This document shows positions 26,364 through 34,736 of a stretch of DNA of 64,000 nt, piece after piece (the first letter of the stretch is position 1; every line of letters begins with the position of its first letter). The notes under the pieces were generated by a model. It saw only the letters and a program-made list of their open reading frames with translations. It searched no databases and had not been told where the DNA came from. A program made the position numbers and the translations under genes. Source of the stretch: an uncultured Clostridia bacterium (lineage in GTDB: Bacteria > Bacillota > Clostridia > TANB77 > CAG-508); the NCBI GenBank assembly GCA_944392805.1, contig CALXXZ010000002.1, forward strand, positions 62,001 through 126,000. The letters run 5' to 3'.

Positions 26364-26412
26364 AAATCAATTTCCCCTTTTTTTATTAATTCCTTTTATT
26401 ATTTCTTTTCAT

Positions 26413-26441
26413 ATTATATAATAAAAATGTCGAATTATCAA
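26413..26441 (-). promoter_or_regulatory. Promoter of the hybrid kinase gene
   Basis: On the minus strand TTGATA (26436-26441), 17-base spacer, TATAAT (26413-26418). Confidence 0.75.
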
Positions 26442-26483
26442 TACTTTTGGATATTTATGTTAATTTTACATATAATTCTTTAA

Positions 26484-26517
26484 ATAAAAAAGGAGTGGTA
26501 TTCTAACCTCTCCTTCA
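26484..26517 (-). terminator. Terminator after the Pro/Lys-rich gene
   Basis: AGGAGAGGT pairs with ACCACTCCT (one mismatch) and is followed by TTTTTTA on the minus strand. Confidence 0.75.
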
Positions 26518-26520
26518 TTT

Positions 26521-27321
26521 TTATCTCATTTGTGATTCTCTTATTCTATTTCTCAATTTATTATTACTATCTCTATATAAATCTATAAGTGGGTCTAATT
26601 CGTTTGCATCTACATCGTCAACTGCAATACTTCCTTTTGATAATTTTGTTTTAGTAGATATTGTTACATATTCTTCCACTTTATTTTCTCTAAGTCTATT
26701 TAAAATTTCTTTTCTTTTCTTTTTTTCTTTATCTTTAAATAATTGGAATATGTTAAAAGGCTTTCTTTCTTTTTTGGCTTTTACTGGTTTTAGAGCAGTT
26801 GTTTCAACAACTTTTTCTTTTTTTACTTTTGGTTGTACTTCAACTTTTTTTGGTTCTATCACTCTCTTTTCAACCTTTTTTACTTCTATTTGTATATCTT
26901 TTCTTTGCTGAGGTGTTGGTTGTTGTGGTTGAATTTTTTTAGGCTGAGGTGTTGATTGTTGTGATTGAACTCTTTTAGGCTGAGGTGTTGGCTTTGGTGG
27001 TTGAGCTTTTTTCTGCCTTTTTTCATATTCTACCACAATCTGTTTCTTTTTAGGTGTATTCCTTTTTTCATATTCTATTACAAGTTGTTTTGGTCTTTTT
27101 TTAGTTTCTACTTCTATTGTAAGTTCTTTATTTTTTACAGGTACTTGTTTTGGCTCTTTTGGCATAACTATATTTTCTTCATAAACAACTTCCTGTTTTA
27201 TTTTATTTTTCTTCTTTTTGCTTTGAGTATTAAGAATTTTAGAAAAAATATTTTTCAAATAATTTTTTACTTTTGTTGTTATTTTTTCTTTTTTAACAAT
27301 CATCCATTTATTATCTTCCAA
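26521..27321 (-). CDS. Basic Pro/Gln/Lys-rich protein of unknown function
   Basis: The 266-residue protein is strongly basic and low in complexity. The middle (about 95-145) repeats a PTPQPKR/K-x-x-QPQQ unit, and a shorter pair VIEYEKR/VVEYEKR lies before it. The C-terminal 60 residues (EEYVTISTKTKLSKGS... DPLIDLYRDSNNKLRNRIRES) look like a folded domain. No signal peptide or membrane segment. A TTG start at 27319-27321 fits the GGAG site better than the ATG six codons in. It is encoded directly after a TPR protein gene, so a shared role as scaffold or RNA/DNA-binding accessory is possible but unproven. Confidence 0.65.
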   Translation of the reverse strand: MEDNKWMIVKKEKITTKVKNYLKNIFSKILNTQSKKKKNKIKQEVVYEENIVMPKEPKQVPVKNKELTIEVETKKRPKQLVIEYEKRNTPKKKQIVVEYEKRQKKAQPPKPTPQPKRVQSQQSTPQPKKIQPQQPTPQQRKDIQIEVKKVEKRVIEPKKVEVQPKVKKEKVVETTALKPVKAKKERKPFNIFQLFKDKEKKKRKEILNRLRENKVEEYVTISTKTKLSKGSIAVDDVDANELDPLIDLYRDSNNKLRNRIRESQMR

Positions 27322-27322
27322 T

Positions 27323-28609
27323 TTATTGTTCTCCTTCTTCTTCGTTTTCTTCTGATTCCGTGTTTTCTGTTAATTCAGCATTTTCTGCTTTCATATTTTT
27401 TTCTATTTCGCTTTCTTTTTCTTTTAATTTTTTTTCTTCTATTACAAGTCCCTCTAATTCTGCTCTTTTCATCTTTTCTTGTATTGAATTATAATAATCT
27501 CCTTTATGTTCTTGTTTTTGAACATTTTCATCTAGCATTTTCATTACTTCAACTCTTGAAATTTTTTCTAAATTGAATTCCATATTTAAAGGAAATATAT
27601 ATGTAAATCCTAATATTTTTTTATCATCTTTTATTTCATTAAACATTTTGTCTATTACTATTACTCCTTTTTTAGGATATTCATACATTTTATATCCTGT
27701 AAAAATATCTAATCCATTAGATATTTTTAATTCTGGAGATAGTTCTTCAAAATATTCTATTCTGCTTACAACATTTAGTTCTCTTGCGTATTCCTTAATT
27801 TCTTCTTCTTCGCCATTTTCTATTGCTTCTAATTTTTTTTCTAATCTTTTTATTCTTTTGTTTACTTCTTCTTCGCTTTCTTCTTTAAAATATGTCTTTT
27901 TAAATATATCTATACAATCTTTTTCATTAAATTTATATTCAGGATAGATTTTTTTCACTTGTTCAAATTCTTGTTCTGCTATGTCCATACTTCCTTGTCT
28001 TACATATAGTATTCCTAATAATATTCTTGCTTCTATAGTTAATTTTTCATTTCCTACTGCTACTTCTAAACATTCTAGACATGTTTTTTCTGATTTTTTT
28101 TCAATTTCTAATGCTTCTTCTATTTTTTCTTTTCTTCTAAATTCCTGTGCTTGCATATCATATGCTTTGGCTAATTCTGTTAAAGCATATATATTATATT
28201 TTTTGTTTTCTACTTCTACATCTTCTAATAGATATATAGCAAATTCTGTTAACTCATTTCTTAGCTGAATTTTTGCATATTCTAATATTGCTCCTGTATA
28301 AATATATGGTCTTTTATTTTTAGGCTCATCTTTATATTTTTGAATTATTAATTTTAATAGTTCTGAGGCTTCTTTTTCATGTATTTTTGTTTCTACATAG
28401 CTTGTTCCAACCATAAATTTTATTCTTTCTACAGCATTTTGATTTAATGCCTTTTTTTCTAAATATTGGACTGCCTTTGCATATTTTTGTTCTCTAAAGG
28501 CTCTTACTCCTCTACTTATATCTATTAATTGTTTTGCTATTTCTTTGTCTATATATTTTCCTTTTCTTGTTGGATTAGTTTTATTATTTTTACATAATCT
28601 AATTTCCAT
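27323..28609 (-). CDS. TPR-like repeat protein
   Basis: The 428-residue protein is helical and shows tetratricopeptide-like repeats in residues about 30-225 (for example REQKYAKAVQYLEKKA and LLGILYVRQGSMDIAEQEFEQV). The C-terminal half begins with a coiled coil (about 240-270), passes through a beta-rich segment (KKILGFTYIFPLNMEF) and ends with a very acidic tail (ENTESEENEEEGEQ). The acidic tail and the strongly basic partner encoded downstream (stop and start nearly touch) suggest the two proteins may bind. No enzymatic motifs. Cytoplasmic. Start codon ATG at 28607-28609 with a modest GGGCGA site. Confidence 0.75.
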   Translation of the reverse strand: MEIRLCKNNKTNPTRKGKYIDKEIAKQLIDISRGVRAFREQKYAKAVQYLEKKALNQNAVERIKFMVGTSYVETKIHEKEASELLKLIIQKYKDEPKNKRPYIYTGAILEYAKIQLRNELTEFAIYLLEDVEVENKKYNIYALTELAKAYDMQAQEFRRKEKIEEALEIEKKSEKTCLECLEVAVGNEKLTIEARILLGILYVRQGSMDIAEQEFEQVKKIYPEYKFNEKDCIDIFKKTYFKEESEEEVNKRIKRLEKKLEAIENGEEEEIKEYARELNVVSRIEYFEELSPELKISNGLDIFTGYKMYEYPKKGVIVIDKMFNEIKDDKKILGFTYIFPLNMEFNLEKISRVEVMKMLDENVQKQEHKGDYYNSIQEKMKRAELEGLVIEEKKLKEKESEIEKNMKAENAELTENTESEENEEEGEQ

Positions 28610-28715
28610 TCGTAATCGCCCTTTCTATTTTTGAATTATATCATATTAATACATTTTTGTCTTTATTTTTTCAACTTTTTTTATTATTTTTCTTTTTACA
28701 ACAAAATAGCAAAAA

Positions 28716-28742
28716 TTTAAAAAGAGGAGTTTTTACTCCTCT
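28716..28742 (-). terminator. Terminator after thrS
   Basis: AGAGGAGT/ACTCCTCT stem directly at the thrS stop codon, followed by TTTTTAAATTTTT on the minus strand. Confidence 0.85.
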
Positions 28743-30677
28743 CTAGTCTATTGCTTTTGTTTCTATTTCTTCTTGTATTTTTGCAATAAATTCATCTACT
28801 GGCATTTGACCAATGTCTCCTGCTTTTCTTGAACGTACTGCAACCATATTTGCTTCAACTTCTTTTGCACCAATAACTAACATATATGGTACTTTTTCAA
28901 GTTGTGCTTTTCTAATTTTATATCCGATTTTTTCGTTTGAATCATCAACTTCTACTCTTATTCCTTTGGCTTTTAATTTATTAGACAACTCTTCAGCATA
29001 ATCTTTTTGAGCATCTGTAATAGGTAATATCTTTGTTTGTATTGGTGATAACCAAACTGGAAATGCTCCTTTTGTTTCTTCTATTAAGAATGATATAAAT
29101 CTATCAAATGTTCCTAATATTGCTCTATGAATTACAACTGGTGTATGCTCTTTATTATCTTCTCCGATATATGCTAATTCAAATCTACGTGGTAGTAAGA
29201 AATCTAATTGACATGTTGATATTGTTACATCATGTCCTAGTGCTGTTTTTATTTGGACATCTAATTTTGGTCCATAAAATGCTGCTTCACCTTCTGCTTC
29301 ATAGAAGTTTAAGTTTAGTTCTTTTAGGATTTGTCTTAATTGACTTTCTGCACTTTCCCACATTTCATCATCATCAAAATATTTTTTCTTATCTTTTGGA
29401 TCTCTTAATGATAATCTAAATGTATAATCTTTAAATCCAAAGTCTTTATATACTGAAAGTATTAATTCTATAACTCTTCCAACTTCTTCTTTTATTTGTT
29501 CTGGTGTTACAAATAAGTGTGCATCATTTTGACACATTTCTCTTACTCTTTCAAGTCCACATACATTTCCACTTGCTTCATATCTGAAGTCATGTGCTAA
29601 TTCTCCTATACGTATTGGTAGGTCTCTATATGAACGTGTTTTATTTTTAAATATTAACATATGATGTGGACAATTCATTGGTCTTAATACAATTTCTTCA
29701 TTATCTAATTTCATTGGTGGGAACATATCATCTTTGTAATGATCCCAGTGTCCACTTGTTTTATATAACTCTACATTTGCAAGTGATGGTGTATATACAT
29801 GACTATATCCTAAAGCAACTTCTTTATCTGCTATATATCTTTCTAGTAACATTCTTATTTTTGCACCATTTGGTAAGTACATTGGAAGTCCTGAACCTAC
29901 TAATTCATGTGTCATAAATAATTCTAAGTCTTTTCCTATTTTTCTATGGTCTCTTTCTTTTGCTTCTTCTAGTAGTTTTAAATGTTCTTCTAACATACTT
30001 GCTTTTGGAAATGCTATTCCATATATTCTTTGCATAGAATCATTTTCTTGATTTCCTTTCCAATATGCAGCTGATGTTGATAATAGCTTAATTGATTTTA
30101 TTTTTCCTGTACTTGCTATATGTGGTCCAGCACACAAGTCTATATATTCTCCTTGTGTATAAAATGAGATTTCTTCTCCTTCTGGTAATTCTTCTATTAA
30201 TTGTACTTTATAATCTTCATTTTTTTCTTTCATTAATTTTATTGCTTCTTCTCTTGATAATGAACTTCTTTCTAATGGTAAATCTTCTTTTATTATTTTT
30301 TTCATTTCTTCTTCAATTTTTCCCATATCTTCTTCTGTTAATGGTTTTTCTACTTTGAAATCATAATAAAATCCATTATCTATAGCTGGTCCTATTCCTA
30401 GTTTTGTATTTGGATATAGTCTTTTTACAGCTTGTGCTAATATATGTGATGCTGTATGCCAATATGGCTTTTTACCTTCTTCACTACTTTCAAATGTTAA
30501 TATGTTTAAGCTACAGTCTTCATTTAATTCATATCTTATGTCTTTTATTTCTCCATTTACTTCTGCTCCTGTTGCCATTCTTGCTAGTCCTTCACTTATT
30601 TCTTTTGCTACTTCTAATACACTTTTTCCTTTTTCTACTTCTAAAACTTTTCCATCTTTTAGTGTTACTTTAATCAT
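28743..30677 (-). CDS. thrS: Threonine--tRNA ligase
   Basis: The 644-residue enzyme has an N-terminal TGS domain (about 1-60), the editing domain with HTASHILAQAVKR near residue 74 and a later CAGPH zinc-like site, the class II catalytic core with RPMNCPHHMLIF near residue 332 and YRDLPIRIGEL, and the C-terminal anticodon-binding domain. It charges tRNA-Thr. Length fits the family. AGGAGG lies before the ATG. Upstream a T-box leader should couple expression to uncharged tRNA-Thr; between its terminator and the start codon sits a palindromic repeat pair. Confidence 0.98.
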   Translation of the reverse strand: MIKVTLKDGKVLEVEKGKSVLEVAKEISEGLARMATGAEVNGEIKDIRYELNEDCSLNILTFESSEEGKKPYWHTASHILAQAVKRLYPNTKLGIGPAIDNGFYYDFKVEKPLTEEDMGKIEEEMKKIIKEDLPLERSSLSREEAIKLMKEKNEDYKVQLIEELPEGEEISFYTQGEYIDLCAGPHIASTGKIKSIKLLSTSAAYWKGNQENDSMQRIYGIAFPKASMLEEHLKLLEEAKERDHRKIGKDLELFMTHELVGSGLPMYLPNGAKIRMLLERYIADKEVALGYSHVYTPSLANVELYKTSGHWDHYKDDMFPPMKLDNEEIVLRPMNCPHHMLIFKNKTRSYRDLPIRIGELAHDFRYEASGNVCGLERVREMCQNDAHLFVTPEQIKEEVGRVIELILSVYKDFGFKDYTFRLSLRDPKDKKKYFDDDEMWESAESQLRQILKELNLNFYEAEGEAAFYGPKLDVQIKTALGHDVTISTCQLDFLLPRRFELAYIGEDNKEHTPVVIHRAILGTFDRFISFLIEETKGAFPVWLSPIQTKILPITDAQKDYAEELSNKLKAKGIRVEVDDSNEKIGYKIRKAQLEKVPYMLVIGAKEVEANMVAVRSRKAGDIGQMPVDEFIAKIQEEIETKAID

Positions 30678-30700
30678 AATGATTCCTCCTTTTATTTTGG

Positions 30701-30765
30701 GAAATTTGGGGACAGTCCCCTTTTTTCCTTTTTGGTAATTTGGGGACAGTCCCCTTTTTTCCCTT
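30701..30765. repeat. Palindromic repeat, GGGGACAGTCCCC type, two units in the thrS leader
   Basis: Palindromes at 30708-30720 and 30742-30754 with the same T-run and TTTTTGGTAATTT linker as the copy at 9684-9754. They lie between the T-box terminator and the thrS ribosome-binding site, so they are part of the thrS mRNA. Confidence 0.85.
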
Positions 30766-30778
30766 ATATATAAAAATA

Positions 30779-30980
30779 CACTCCTATAGACTATTAATCT
30801 ATAGGAGTGCTTTATTTACACGGTTCCATCCCATTTTTAACTTAATTTGATTTAACGCATCTTATACGTCTAACTTATTCGCTAGAAACCTAAAGAGTTA
30901 GTTTTTCAAATATGTTTTCCACAATTAGTTCTCAACCTATGACTAATTTTCTCTGTTGGCAACCTTTATTTTACTTTGTC
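30779..30980 (-). ncRNA. T-box riboswitch upstream of thrS
   Basis: The minus-strand leader has the T-box core TGGGATGGAACCGTGT (variant of AGGGTGGNACCGCG, 30816-30833) followed by a 12-base terminator stem (30779-30790 with 30798-30809) and a U-rich run. Upstream lies a stem I region with a 7-base distal helix AATTAGT/ACTAATT. An ACA triplet (30913-30915) on the 3' side of an internal loop could be the Thr specifier. Gene identity (thrS) supports the assignment; the exact specifier is inference. Confidence 0.85.
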
Positions 30981-30982
30981 TC

Positions 30983-31333
30983 TTATATGTTTTTATATTC
31001 ATTTACTTTTTTATATGCTACTATTGCAACAATTACTAATACTGTAACTCCTACACCTAATAAAGTATTTTCTGCCAATCCTGCTTCTGGTAAATTAGTA
31101 CTATAGTCTAAATTTGAATTTGTTCCACTTAGATTGGTATTTGATGTTCCTGTATTGGTATTAGTTCCACTTAAATTTGTATTTGTTGTTCCTGTGTTTG
31201 TATTAGTATTTAATGAATTTTGTATATCTAAATATATATCGTCTTCTACAGCATATACATTTGTTGACATTATAAATAACATAACTCCAATTGCTAATAC
31301 TAATATAACTTTTAATATTTTTTCTTTTTTCAT
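30983..31333 (-). CDS. Small LPxAG cell-wall-anchored surface protein
   Basis: The 116-residue precursor has a signal peptide (residues 1-28, ending STNVYA), a short body with two tandem 14-residue Asn/Thr/Gly units (NTNTGTTNTNLSGT and NTNTGTSNTNLSGT, with a third partial one), then LPEAG, a hydrophobic segment and a short basic tail (YKKVNEYKNI). That is the layout of a sortase substrate with LPxAG instead of LPxTG. It should be linked to peptidoglycan; no sortase gene is in the window. Promoter at 31384-31412. Confidence 0.8.
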   Translation of the reverse strand: MKKEKILKVILVLAIGVMLFIMSTNVYAVEDDIYLDIQNSLNTNTNTGTTNTNLSGTNTNTGTSNTNLSGTNSNLDYSTNLPEAGLAENTLLGVGVTVLVIVAIVAYKKVNEYKNI

Positions 31334-31361
31334 TTCTCCAACCTCTTTCTACTTTCTTATC

Positions 31362-31412
31362 TATAGTATATCCACTATATATATTTATACTACATTTTTG
31401 TTTTTATTTCAA
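31362..31412 (-). promoter_or_regulatory. Promoter and palindrome upstream of the LPxAG protein
   Basis: On the minus strand TTGAAA (31407-31412), 17-base spacer, TATAAA (31384-31389). A downstream inverted repeat TATAGT-6-ACTATA (about 31362-31379) between promoter and start codon could be an operator. Confidence 0.55.
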
Positions 31413-31451
31413 GTGTTTTTTATAATTTTTTTGAAGTAATTTTTGGATATT

Positions 31452-32543
31452 CTAAACATTAAACTTAAATAGTACTATATCTCCATCTTGCATCACATAT
31501 TCTTTTCCTTCTTGACGTACTAATCCTTTTTCTTTTGCAGCTACCATTGAACCTTCTCTTACTAAATCTTCATATGATACTATTTCTGCTTTTATAAATC
31601 CTCTTTCTATGTCTGAATGTATTTTTCCTGCTGCTTGTGGTGCTTTTGTTCCTTTTTTTATTGTCCATGCTCTTACTTCTGGTTCTCCTGCTGTTAAGAA
31701 TGACATTAGTCCTAATAAATCATAACTTTTTTTAATTAATTTATCTAGTCCTGATTCTTCTAACCCTAATGCTTCTAGCATTTCTTTTTTGTCTTCATCT
31801 TCTAGTCCTGATAATTCTTCTTCTATTTTTACACATAATGGTATTACTTCTGCTTTTTCTTTTTTAGCATATTCTTTTACTTGTTTTACCATTTCTTCAT
31901 TTTCAGCATTTTCTATTTGTTCTTCTGATATATTTGCTATATATATTATTGGTTTTGATGTTAATAAGAACATTTCTTTTAGCATTTCTTTTTCTTCGTC
32001 ACTATATTCTATTGCTCTTGCTGGTATTCCTTTTTCTAAGTTTCCTTTTATTTTTTCTATTAAGTCTATTTCTGCTTGATATTTTTTGTCAGCTTTTAAC
32101 ATTTTTTTTGCTTTGTCTAATCTTTTTTCTAGTGTTTCCATATCTGCAAATATTAATTCTAAATTAATTGTTTCTATGTCTCTTAATGGATTTACACTTC
32201 CATCTACATGTATTACATTTGAGTCTTCAAAACATCTTACTACTTGTGCAATTGCATCTACTTCTCTTATATGTGATAAGAATTTGTTTCCTAATCCTTC
32301 TCCTTTACTTGCTCCTTTTACTAGTCCTGCTATGTCAACAAATTCTATTACTGCTTTTGTTACTTTTTGTGGTTTGTACATTTCTGCTAATTTATCCACT
32401 CTCTTATCTGGTACTGCTACAATTCCTACATTTGGTTCTATTGTACAAAATGGGTAATTCGCACATTCTGCTCCTGCTTTTGTTATACTGTTAAACATTG
32501 TACTTTTTCCTACATTTGGTAATCCTACTATTCCTATTTTCAT
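31452..32543 (-). CDS. ychF: Redox-regulated ATPase YchF (Obg family)
   Basis: The 363-residue protein has the P-loop GLPNVGKSTMFNSI at residue 5, switch regions (ANYPFCTIEPNVG, DIAGLVKGASKGEGLG), the YANISEEQ segment in place of NKxD (which shifts preference to ATP), a coiled-coil insertion and a C-terminal TGS domain (FLTAGEPEVRAWTI...). YchF binds ribosomes and is tied to stress responses. GGAG precedes the ATG. A tRNA-Gln gene lies 33 bases upstream on the same strand. Confidence 0.97.
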   Translation of the reverse strand: MKIGIVGLPNVGKSTMFNSITKAGAECANYPFCTIEPNVGIVAVPDKRVDKLAEMYKPQKVTKAVIEFVDIAGLVKGASKGEGLGNKFLSHIREVDAIAQVVRCFEDSNVIHVDGSVNPLRDIETINLELIFADMETLEKRLDKAKKMLKADKKYQAEIDLIEKIKGNLEKGIPARAIEYSDEEKEMLKEMFLLTSKPIIYIANISEEQIENAENEEMVKQVKEYAKKEKAEVIPLCVKIEEELSGLEDEDKKEMLEALGLEESGLDKLIKKSYDLLGLMSFLTAGEPEVRAWTIKKGTKAPQAAGKIHSDIERGFIKAEIVSYEDLVREGSMVAAKEKGLVRQEGKEYVMQDGDIVLFKFNV

Positions 32544-32575
32544 TTTGCTCCACTCTTTCCTTTATTTTTGAAATT

Positions 32576-32650
32576 TGGTTGGGGTACTGTGATTCGAACA
32601 CAGGAATGTCGGAGTCAGAATCCGATGCCTTACCGCTTGGCTATACCCCA
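32576..32650 (-). tRNA. tRNA-Gln (anticodon CTG)
   Basis: On the minus strand a complete cloverleaf: acceptor TGGGGTA/TACCCCA, D-arm with AAGCGGTAAGGC, anticodon stem TCGGA/TCCGA with loop TTCTGAC (anticodon CTG, reading CAG), T-arm CTGTG-TTCGAAT-CACAG. Discriminator A followed by an encoded CCA (32576-32578). A promoter-like pair (TAGACA at 32689-32694, TAATAT at 32666-32671) lies upstream. Confidence 0.96.
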
Positions 32651-32665
32651 ATATTTACATATGAT

Positions 32666-32694
32666 ATATTATCACATATTTACTAATTTGTCTA
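32666..32694 (-). promoter_or_regulatory. Probable promoter of tRNA-Gln
   Basis: TAGACA, 17-base spacer, TAATAT on the minus strand; weak -10. Confidence 0.5.
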
Positions 32695-32705
32695 GACTTC
32701 AAGCT

Positions 32706-32739
32706 AAAATACACTCCTAAAATTAGGAGTGTATTTTTT
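32706..32739 (-). terminator. Terminator after the YgjP-type gene
   Basis: AAAATACACTCCT and AGGAGTGTATTTT form a 13-base stem with a 5-base loop; T/A-rich on both sides. Confidence 0.88.
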
Positions 32740-33427
32740 AAAATTCATATTCTTGTATTTCTTTTTCGTACTTCTTATATTCAGGCATTTTTTTTTCTAA
32801 AAGTTGATAAAATCTTTTACCATGTGTTTTATATTTTAAATGACAAAATTCGTGTGCTATTACATATTCTATTATTTCTTTTTTATATTTCATTAATTCT
32901 GGATTTATAAATATGACTTTTCCATCTGTACATTTTCCTAATGTATTATTCATTCTAGTTATAACATATTCTTCTGGAGCAATTCCTAACATTATTCTTA
33001 CTTTTTCCATAATATTATCTATTTCTTGATTTGCAATTTGTTCATACATTTTTTCTATTGACATTTTTAATATTTGCTCATTTCCGATTTTTTTATATTT
33101 GTTTGGTAATATTATTTCTATTTCTGAATTTTCTCTTATATTTAATTCTGGTGTTTTTATATTTTTATATTCTACTTTTACATCATAGTTCTTTCCAAAT
33201 ATTTTTACACATTGTATATTTGGAATATTTTGATCTTCATATTCTTTTATTTTGCTCATTATCCAGTTCTTTTTTTCTTGAACAATTTCTTGTATTTTGT
33301 TTGAAGTAAAATACCAAGGTGCATTTACTACAACTTCGCCATTTTGAACTGTTATATACATATCTCTGTTTACCGCTTTATTTACTGTGTATGTTATTAC
33401 ATCATTTTTTCTTCCAAATATACTCAT
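32738..33427 (-). CDS. YgjP-type M48-like metal-dependent hydrolase
   Basis: The 229-residue protein belongs to the YgjP/DUF45 zincins: YVIAHEFCHLKYKTHGKRF near residue 190 with the HExxH motif followed by a third His, and the upstream block RMNNTLGKCTDGKVIFINPEL. The family is related to SprT/WLM metalloproteases; its substrate in bacteria is not settled. AGGAGG lies before the ATG. The promoter (TTGACA-17-TAAAAT) has downstream of it a 14-base sequence very like a LexA box, so DNA-damage induction is possible. Confidence 0.88.
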   Translation of the reverse strand: MSIFGRKNDVITYTVNKAVNRDMYITVQNGEVVVNAPWYFTSNKIQEIVQEKKNWIMSKIKEYEDQNIPNIQCVKIFGKNYDVKVEYKNIKTPELNIRENSEIEIILPNKYKKIGNEQILKMSIEKMYEQIANQEIDNIMEKVRIMLGIAPEEYVITRMNNTLGKCTDGKVIFINPELMKYKKEIIEYVIAHEFCHLKYKTHGKRFYQLLEKKMPEYKKYEKEIQEYEF

Positions 33428-33450
33428 CTTTTTTTCCTCCTTATTTCTTA

Positions 33451-33507
33451 CGAATTATTGTTCGCTTTTGTTGTTCTTATTTTATATCCATTTTTTTATT
33501 TTGTCAA
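33451..33507 (-). promoter_or_regulatory. YgjP gene promoter with LexA-like box
   Basis: On the minus strand TTGACA (33502-33507), 17-base spacer, TAAAAT (33479-33484). CGAACAATAATTCG (33451-33464) differs by one position from CGAAC-N4-GTTCG. A further CGAACATTTTTTT lies upstream at about 33518-33531. Confidence 0.6.
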
Positions 33508-33598
33508 TACTTTTTTCAAAAAAATGTTCGATTTTTTATAAAAAAATAAATTAGTTATATATCTGTTTTTTTTTACATATATATAACTGAGGTGTATT

Positions 33599-34645
33599 AT
33601 GAAAAGTCGCTTTTATATTATAAGATTAAAACAGCTTATATTACCTATGTTTTTAATAGTATTTACTGGCTGTCTTGTTGTATTTTCAAATACAAATTTA
33701 CTTGCTGCAAAAAATGGACTTGTTTTATGGGTCAATTCTGTTGTTCCATCTTTATTCCCTTTCTTTGTTGCAACTGAACTACTTTCACATACTAATTTTA
33801 CATATTACTTAGGAAAGATTTTAAATAGATTTATGAAACCAATCTTTAATGTTCGTGGTGAAGGAAGTTTCGCTTTTATAATGGGAATAATTAGTGGATA
33901 TCCTATGGGGGCAAAAATTGCTGCAAATTTTAGAGAAAATAATATCTGTTCTAAAGAGGAATGTGAAAGACTATTAAGCTTTACAAATAACTCTGGTCCT
34001 TTATTTATTATCGGGACTGTTGGTATTGTCATGTTTGGAAATTCAACTATTGGATTTTTACTATTAATTACACATTTACTTGCATCTTTAACAGTAGGTT
34101 TTATTTTTAGATTTTGGAAGTACAAACAAAAAACAGAAAATATTTCTAGTAATTCTCATGTAAATACTACTAATAATATTTCAATTTCTAATTTGGGTGG
34201 AATTATTGGAAATAGCATTTCTAGTTCTATTAATACAATTTTATTAATTGGTGGGTTTGTTGTATTATTTTCTGTAATTATATCAATCTTGCAAACAAGC
34301 CACATTTTAGAAGCACTTTCTAATTGTATTGAACCATTATTTAATTTGTTACATATCCCTACAGAATTTTGCTCAGGATTACTATCAGGAATAATTGAAC
34401 TTACTAATGGTTTAAATATAATTTGTAATATACCTCAAAAAAAGATTTCTATTAATATTATAATTGCATCATTTTTACTAGGTTTAGGTGGAATTTCAAT
34501 TTTGTTACAAGTTTGGAGTACAATTTCTAAAACTGATTTATCTATTAAACCTTATATTTTGGGGAAATTATTACAAGCCTGCTTTTCAGCATTTTATACT
34601 TTTATTTTTATACAAAACTTTGCTTTTTTCAATTTTGATCTTTAA
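33599..34645 (+). CDS. ylbJ: Sporulation integral membrane protein YlbJ
   Basis: The 348-residue polytopic membrane protein shows the YlbJ/nucleoside-recognition pattern: WVNSVVPSLFPFFVATELL, GSFAFIMGIISGYPMGAK near residue 100 and LLSFTNNSGPLFIIGTVG near residue 135, repeated in the second half (SGLLSGIIELTNG). In Bacillus YlbJ is made under sigma-E and is needed for spore coat or cortex properties. GAGGTG precedes the ATG. Its presence points to a spore-forming lineage. The gene stands alone and is followed by a palindromic repeat cluster. Confidence 0.9.
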   Translation: MKSRFYIIRLKQLILPMFLIVFTGCLVVFSNTNLLAAKNGLVLWVNSVVPSLFPFFVATELLSHTNFTYYLGKILNRFMKPIFNVRGEGSFAFIMGIISGYPMGAKIAANFRENNICSKEECERLLSFTNNSGPLFIIGTVGIVMFGNSTIGFLLLITHLLASLTVGFIFRFWKYKQKTENISSNSHVNTTNNISISNLGGIIGNSISSSINTILLIGGFVVLFSVIISILQTSHILEALSNCIEPLFNLLHIPTEFCSGLLSGIIELTNGLNIICNIPQKKISINIIIASFLLGLGGISILLQVWSTISKTDLSIKPYILGKLLQACFSAFYTFIFIQNFAFFNFDL

Positions 34646-34649
34646 CTAA

Positions 34650-34735
34650 AGTCTATCCCCTTTTTTCCTTTTGGCAAATTTGGGGACAGTCCCATTTTTT
34701 CCCTTTTGGCAAAATGGGGACTGTCCCTAAATTTC
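34650..34735. repeat. Palindromic repeat cluster, GGGGACAGTCCCC type, two units plus a decayed third
   Basis: Palindromes at 34682-34694 and 34716-34728, each with one end base changed, and a decayed unit at about 34652-34660. Same linkers (TTTTGGCAAATTT) as the other copies. It fills the convergent gap between ylbJ and the deacetylase gene. Confidence 0.8.
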
Positions 34736-34736
34736 C

